In this document: positions 59,805 through 64,000 of the stretch, piece after piece | Layout: every line of letters begins with the position of its first letter | Numbering within the stretch: the stretch's first letter is position 1 | Assembly (NCBI GenBank): GCA_003667255.2 | Contig: RCWM02000093.1 | Location: 1,755,501-1,819,500 of the forward strand | Length of the DNA: 64,000 nucleotides | Source of the DNA: Euschistus heros | Lineage: Eukaryota; Arthropoda; Insecta; Hemiptera; Pentatomidae | Reading direction: 5' to 3' | Made by a program: the position numbers and the translations under genes | Notes under the pieces: model-generated | What the model saw: only the letters and a program-made list of their open reading frames with translations | The model's database searches: none | What the model was told of the DNA's origin: nothing

Positions 59805-60715
59805 TATAAGGTTAGGGAGAGGAAAAAATAAGATCGAAATAAATTGTTTGGCATTTGCAGATGACTTTGCTATCCTTTCTGAAAATGTTACATCTGCTGT
59901 AACCCAAGTAAATGTCTTAGAGGAAATTGAAAACAGAAATAGCCAACAGGACTGGCCTAAGAATTCCTACAGAAATTTTTTTTTTAACAATGCACCAAAA
60001 TATCTGAAAACAGATACTAGCCAAATAGAGAGGGTAAAACAATTCAAATATTTCGGAGAAAATGGTTTGGAAAAATCTTATACAGAGGAAATATTGCATA
60101 AAATGGAGAAAGCACATGGTATTGCAAAAGATCTTTACAATAAAAAATGCCTATCCAAAAATGAAAAAATAAGATACTACAACACAGTAGTGAAGCCAGA
60201 ATGCCTATATGCAAGTGAATGTCTGGCATTAAACTATAATTTAAATAAATTACAAATAATAGAAAGGCGAATCATGAGGAAAATACTAGGCCCAAAAAAC
60301 ACAGTAGAAGGTTGGAAGGTACGAAGTAATGCGGAAATATATCAGATGTAATGAGAAAAAGAAGATTGATGTTTTTTGGACATTTATATTAAATGCCAGA
60401 TAGTAGATTGACAAGTAAGATTTTCAGATATATGTGGGGTGAGAAATCAACAACAAGCTGGGTCAATGAAGTGAAAAGGGATTTAGAAAAAAACAATAGA
60501 AAAATAGAAAACATAAATAATAGAGAAGACTTTCGGCAAAAAGTATTGAAAATGAAAGTATTCCAAGGCAGGAAAGTGAAAAGGACTGGCACAAAATAGT
60601 CTGAGGACAGAAAGAGGAAACATGGTGAACAGATGAAAGCATACTGGAAGAAAAGACAAAAACATGGGAGAAAGAATTGAAATTGGCACGTGGTCCTCTT
60701 CTGGCCCCTTTAAAA
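59805..60715 (+). pseudogene. Non-LTR retrotransposon RT fragment (3' half)
   Basis: The frame containing LAFADDFAIL (FADD is the catalytic box of the RT palm) runs through FKYFGENG, the thumb region and the ERRIMRKILGPK block to a stop at 60351. In other frames RKRRLMFFGHLY, MPDSRLTSKIF and WVNEVKRDLEK follow, then a Lys/Arg-rich C terminus with KRTGTK at 60592. This is the usual C-terminal layout of a common arthropod LINE group (RTE-like by memory). The 5' part is missing and at least two frame breaks are present. Inactive. Confidence 0.75.
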
Positions 60716-60929
60716 AAATATATATAATATATATTTTACAAAAAATATAATGATTTTCTACATGTTCCACATATTTTTATGATTTCTTATTTTTGATCGG
60801 CGAAGAATGTAAGAAGCATAAAACGGGATCTCTAATGAAGTCATGTGTTTGGAAAACGTTAGTTGAAGAAAAAAAAAATGACTTTATACCGCCATATCCC
60901 TTCTCCAATTAGGTAAATATATGCAACTT
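60716..60929. other. Intergenic sequence
   Basis: Nothing recognised. Confidence 0.35.
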
Positions 60930-61260
60930 CAACGCAATAAGAACCCGTCCTAATCAGGCGGAGTGTGGAGCTGAGAGAGGCATAGCATTTGCATTTATTG
61001 GTGGAGGGGCTGGCCAATCAATCAACTGCTCCGTAAATATCTGCATTTTATTGGACCATTCCTCGGCTAATGGCGATCGGTACGGGATTAGGGGAGCTGC
61101 GGTGTAGGGCAGATTCTTGGACGTCTTTTAGCGAGATCTGTTCCCCCGATCTGTCCAATTAGTCGAAGTAGACCTGGAAATTAGTTACCCCGTCGTACCT
61201 CCTCTTAGGAAAACACAACCGGACCAGCAATCCATGCTTGGAAATGTTCGAAAACTACTC
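60930..61260. promoter_or_regulatory. GC-richer island with octamer, CCAAT and TAATCC motifs
   Basis: It contains the POU octamer ATTTGCAT (60987-60994), GGCCAATCAATCAAC (CCAAT at 61014-61018), GGATTAGGGG (TAATCC on minus, 61085-61090), CCTAATCAGG and TCCAATTAGTCG. It has no coding signal. The density of homeodomain/POU-type sites in GC-rich context between two LINE fragments makes this the best enhancer candidate in the window. Confidence 0.4.
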
Positions 61261-62149
61261 GGTAGTACTTTAGTAATGAGACATCCATTCCTCATTCTAT
61301 ATAGCGAAATTAATGGCTTCCTGAATTTTATAGGTAGCATTGAAACACCTACTTTTTGAATTATTAGAGGAATGAATGATTTATAGCAAATAATAATAAA
61401 AAAGAAAAAAATAATAAAATAAAAATGAAAATTACGTGATAAACAATGGTCGTGGTTTTAACCATCGCTTATTATCTTCATTGACGCTAAGTAAATTCAA
61501 GTATATTACTCATATTTCGTTAGAACCTTTTTTTAGCATCATCAGCAGCTAAGAGAAGGCATTTAATCTAAAAAAAAAAATGAAATATACCAAGAATTAC
61601 TGCGGCATTGTATTAAACCAGTAATTCTCTCATACCATTTTCATTTATCATATTATTGGTTCATACATTTGTACTTTGTGTTTAAAGGTTTGTTTTACAA
61701 TTTAAATTTCTCTTGGGGTTTAAATATTGGGCTAACCTGGAGCAATCATCCTGGGAAGAAACCTATTACTAGTCTCGGAAAATCTAACTAATTCGTAATG
61801 GTAAAGGCCACGGCTTTATAAAACGGACTTAAAATTGGATTGTTTAATGTTCAGCGATTTAACAGACAAAGACCAACCAAATAATAGTAAATTAAGTAAA
61901 ACAATGTAATATAGCGTTGAAAGTCATAAGAGAGGTAAAATTACCAGATCATGGTTAGACCGCCATAGGCTAACCATTGTCCTAGAGTATAAGAAATGCC
62001 AAAAATACGTAAGCAGCTAGGAAATCAGTAATAATATTTAACAAAATGTTAAATGCGCATAAGAGGTAACTGGTGTTATAAAACAATTATTAGTTTGTAC
62101 TCACCAACCGAAGATAAGATGGTGGGGTGAAGTATAATGATAAATATCC
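61261..62149. other. A+T-rich intergenic sequence
   Basis: No gene recognised. It may include diverged LINE 5' sequence shortly before 62150. Confidence 0.35.
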
Positions 62150-62545
62150 TGCTGAATAGAATTTACTCCTATTATGAAAACATAATAGGAGACAAATAAA
62201 CGGGTTTTAGAAGAGGAAAGGGTGATTTTGACCAGATTTTCAACCTAAAGGAGGTAATAAAAAATGTGATATCTGAGTAGCTTATAGCTCGGTGGACAGA
62301 TACTTTCTATGGAAGACTGAATAGGATATCCCAAGAAAGTTGGTGAGATTGACTAAAGTGTGCACGAATGATCCCAAACGCCAAATCCTGAAGAATTATT
62401 GGATGACTTTTAAGTTAGAACATATATGAAGCAAAGTGATTGTCTTACACCGATACTGTTCAACACAGCCCTTGGGAAGGTAGTAAGGAAAAGATCAAAT
62501 GGAAATGGAAGGGTACATTTAAAAATTCATCTATAAGAGTGGTCA
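62150..62545 (+). pseudogene. Non-LTR retrotransposon RT fragment (5' half)
   Basis: Broken frames give YYENIIGDKQTGFRRGKG, DQIFNLKEVIKNV, SSVDRYFLWKTE, IPRKLVRLTKVCT and then LTPILFNTALGKVVRK. These are the fingers and early palm motifs of a LINE RT (QxGFRxGR, the D of the first catalytic box region, and the LSPxLFN motif). It would precede the FADD half in an intact element, but here it lies 2 kb downstream of it, so the two are separate or rearranged fragments. Confidence 0.7.
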
Positions 62546-63109
62546 TACAATTTGTCTAAAAATCGTTTGTCTTCTTTACACACGTAGTTAGTTAGGAGGG
62601 ACTCTAGTTACACAAAACATACCGAAGCTGTGGTCAGTAATATCAAGATTAGCTGAAAAAGCGATGCGAATAACATACTTTCTTCTCTATACCAACTACT
62701 GAATACCAGTTTTACAGATGCTGCCTGTGCCTTAAGAACGTTTTTGTAGCCAATGTGAACCTACAGTTAATAAAGCAGATAATAATTACTGTTCTGCTAA
62801 AAAAAATCTAGAACGGGAAAAATATTAAAAGACAAATTCGATATTTTCTAATTAGTGAAAAATGATCCCGAATATTTAAAAAAATAAAATAAAACAACAT
62901 TTTCTGTTTAAATAATAAAAACCTATTTCGCCGAATTATAAATTACATCCTAAGTATTTTTCCAAGAATTATCAAAATCGAAGAATGTGAAGTTATTCTT
63001 TAAAAAAAATGTTCTTTTGTGAAGAGATTTTATAATAAGATAAATGGTGAAATATAAAATAATAAATTAGCCTTATATAAATATTATTATATAGAATACA
63101 GACTAAAAG
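62546..63109. other. A+T-rich intergenic sequence
   Basis: Nothing recognised. Confidence 0.35.
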
Positions 63110-63490
63110 CTCGGCTTGTCGAGATAGCGTTAGACACGTTGGTTATCGCCTTACCACAGGCCGAGAGAAGCCTCACAAATGACCGTCATAATTGCTACAG
63201 ATATAATAGTGCCGTACTAACGAACCTAGAGAAGGTGAAAGATGAGCCTGTAGCCCTCATGGAACCCGATCCTCTTTGGAGGGGCAAGATCGGGAGGGGG
63301 GAGGTTATACCTTCATGTAGGTTCCTCCGGAGGCGATGTGGGCAGGCAGGAAGTGGTCATTACCAAACCCTTCCAGGACCCTTTGTTCTCTTCTTGGCGA
63401 TAAAAAAGTTAAGGCCATCTTCCTCTAGATCAACTGATTGCTGCAATTGGTCGATGGCTTTATTATATCAGCCGCAGGAAGCGTAAAAAA
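63110..63490. promoter_or_regulatory. GC-richer island at the right edge
   Basis: About 380 bases are GC-rich relative to the flanks, including a GATCGGGAGGGGGGAGG run and CCTCCGGAGGCGATG. A 115-codon + frame (63139-63486) crosses it and has no recognisable domain. An exon of a gene extending beyond the window cannot be excluded. Confidence 0.3.
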
Positions 63491-64000
63491 TATTAGAGCA
63501 TCCTTCATAATAATCGGGGCCAGTTCTGCTTATTGTAGCGATTAATATTAATTGCCCTCTTAGTTATAATATATAAAGAAATATTGTTTAATAATCATGA
63601 GTGTTCTAGTTCTTCAAGTTTAAATGAACCAATATTTAATTGAAAATAATATATTTCCCTTTTTCTAATTTGATAAATACTTGGTGTGAATGCATTATGG
63701 TTAATAAACAATAAAAACATTGAAGAAAAACATTTCGAAATACAAATTAACGCACCTGTCCTTATAGACATATGTGAATATTTGTTAGCTTAGAGATGTT
63801 TTCTTATGTACTCAATCTTGTGCAAGACGGGTTACCGTGCAGTGTGGGAAAGTCAAAATTTATTCCGTGGGTCCACCAATCAATAAAAAAGGCCAGATTG
63901 AACGTTAAACTAAAAACCAGCGCTCAGATTATTACCATAACGCATTTAGCAACCTTGGCTTCTATCTGCCTCATCATGATAGATATATCATGTGTTACAT
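63491..64000. other. A+T-rich sequence to the window end
   Basis: No gene seen. A small patch near 63820-63880 (GACGGGTTACCGTGCAGTGTGGG) is GC-richer. Confidence 0.35.

Overview
The window is eukaryotic nuclear DNA, very A+T-rich and gene-poor. It is full of (TA)n microsatellites and transposon debris. The host is an arthropod, most likely a crustacean and possibly a parasitic (caligid-type) copepod. This rests on one Rebers-Riddiford cuticle protein gene, two Val/Pro/Lys-repeat structural protein genes, and the mix of mariner, pogo, Jockey and Penelope-like remnants. The species is an inference; no database search was possible.

Genes. Only three genes are well supported, and all encode secreted structural proteins. 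(1) A two-exon Ala/Pro-rich RR cuticle protein gene on + (17947-19864). Its 4-codon first exon (MKLL) is joined across an 811-bp phase-0 intron to the rest of the signal peptide. It has a TATA box, and a perfect FTZ-F1 consensus site lies just upstream. (2) and (3) Two single-exon paralogues at 26853-27578 (+) and 39700-40425 (-). Each encodes 241 residues. They face each other across 12 kb and share nearly identical core promoter geometry: TATATAAG, then CCAGT about 30 bp later, then ATG 26 bp after that. All three genes would supply the extracellular cuticle.

Transposable elements. From left to right: a 369-bp MITE (75-443); three palindromic Penelope-like fragments (5.4, 32.4 and 42.8 kb); a 2.9-kb foldback element (13.3-16.1 kb); a foldback carrying two pogo/Tigger DNA-binding-domain remnants (22.2-23.4 kb); a foldback of nearly identical arms (23.8-24.3 kb); a 1.09-kb foldback with TAA duplications (24.66-25.75 kb); two copies of an unclassified 0.79-kb repeat (28.6 and 33.8 kb), the second inside a Jockey-type LINE fragment; a TA-flanked TIR element (44.4-45.6 kb); a pogo remnant (46.6-46.9 kb); a mariner remnant (48.2-48.9 kb); a 5'-truncated Jockey LINE with a perfect 14-bp target duplication (50.3-52.4 kb); and two pieces of another LINE near the right end (59.8-62.5 kb).

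GC islands. About fifteen short GC-richer islands (70-480 bp) stand out from the A+T background. They carry no recognisable protein but contain homeodomain, POU, CRE-like and CCAAT-like motifs. They look like candidate cis-regulatory or conserved non-coding elements, perhaps for a developmental gene outside the window. This is the least explained feature here.
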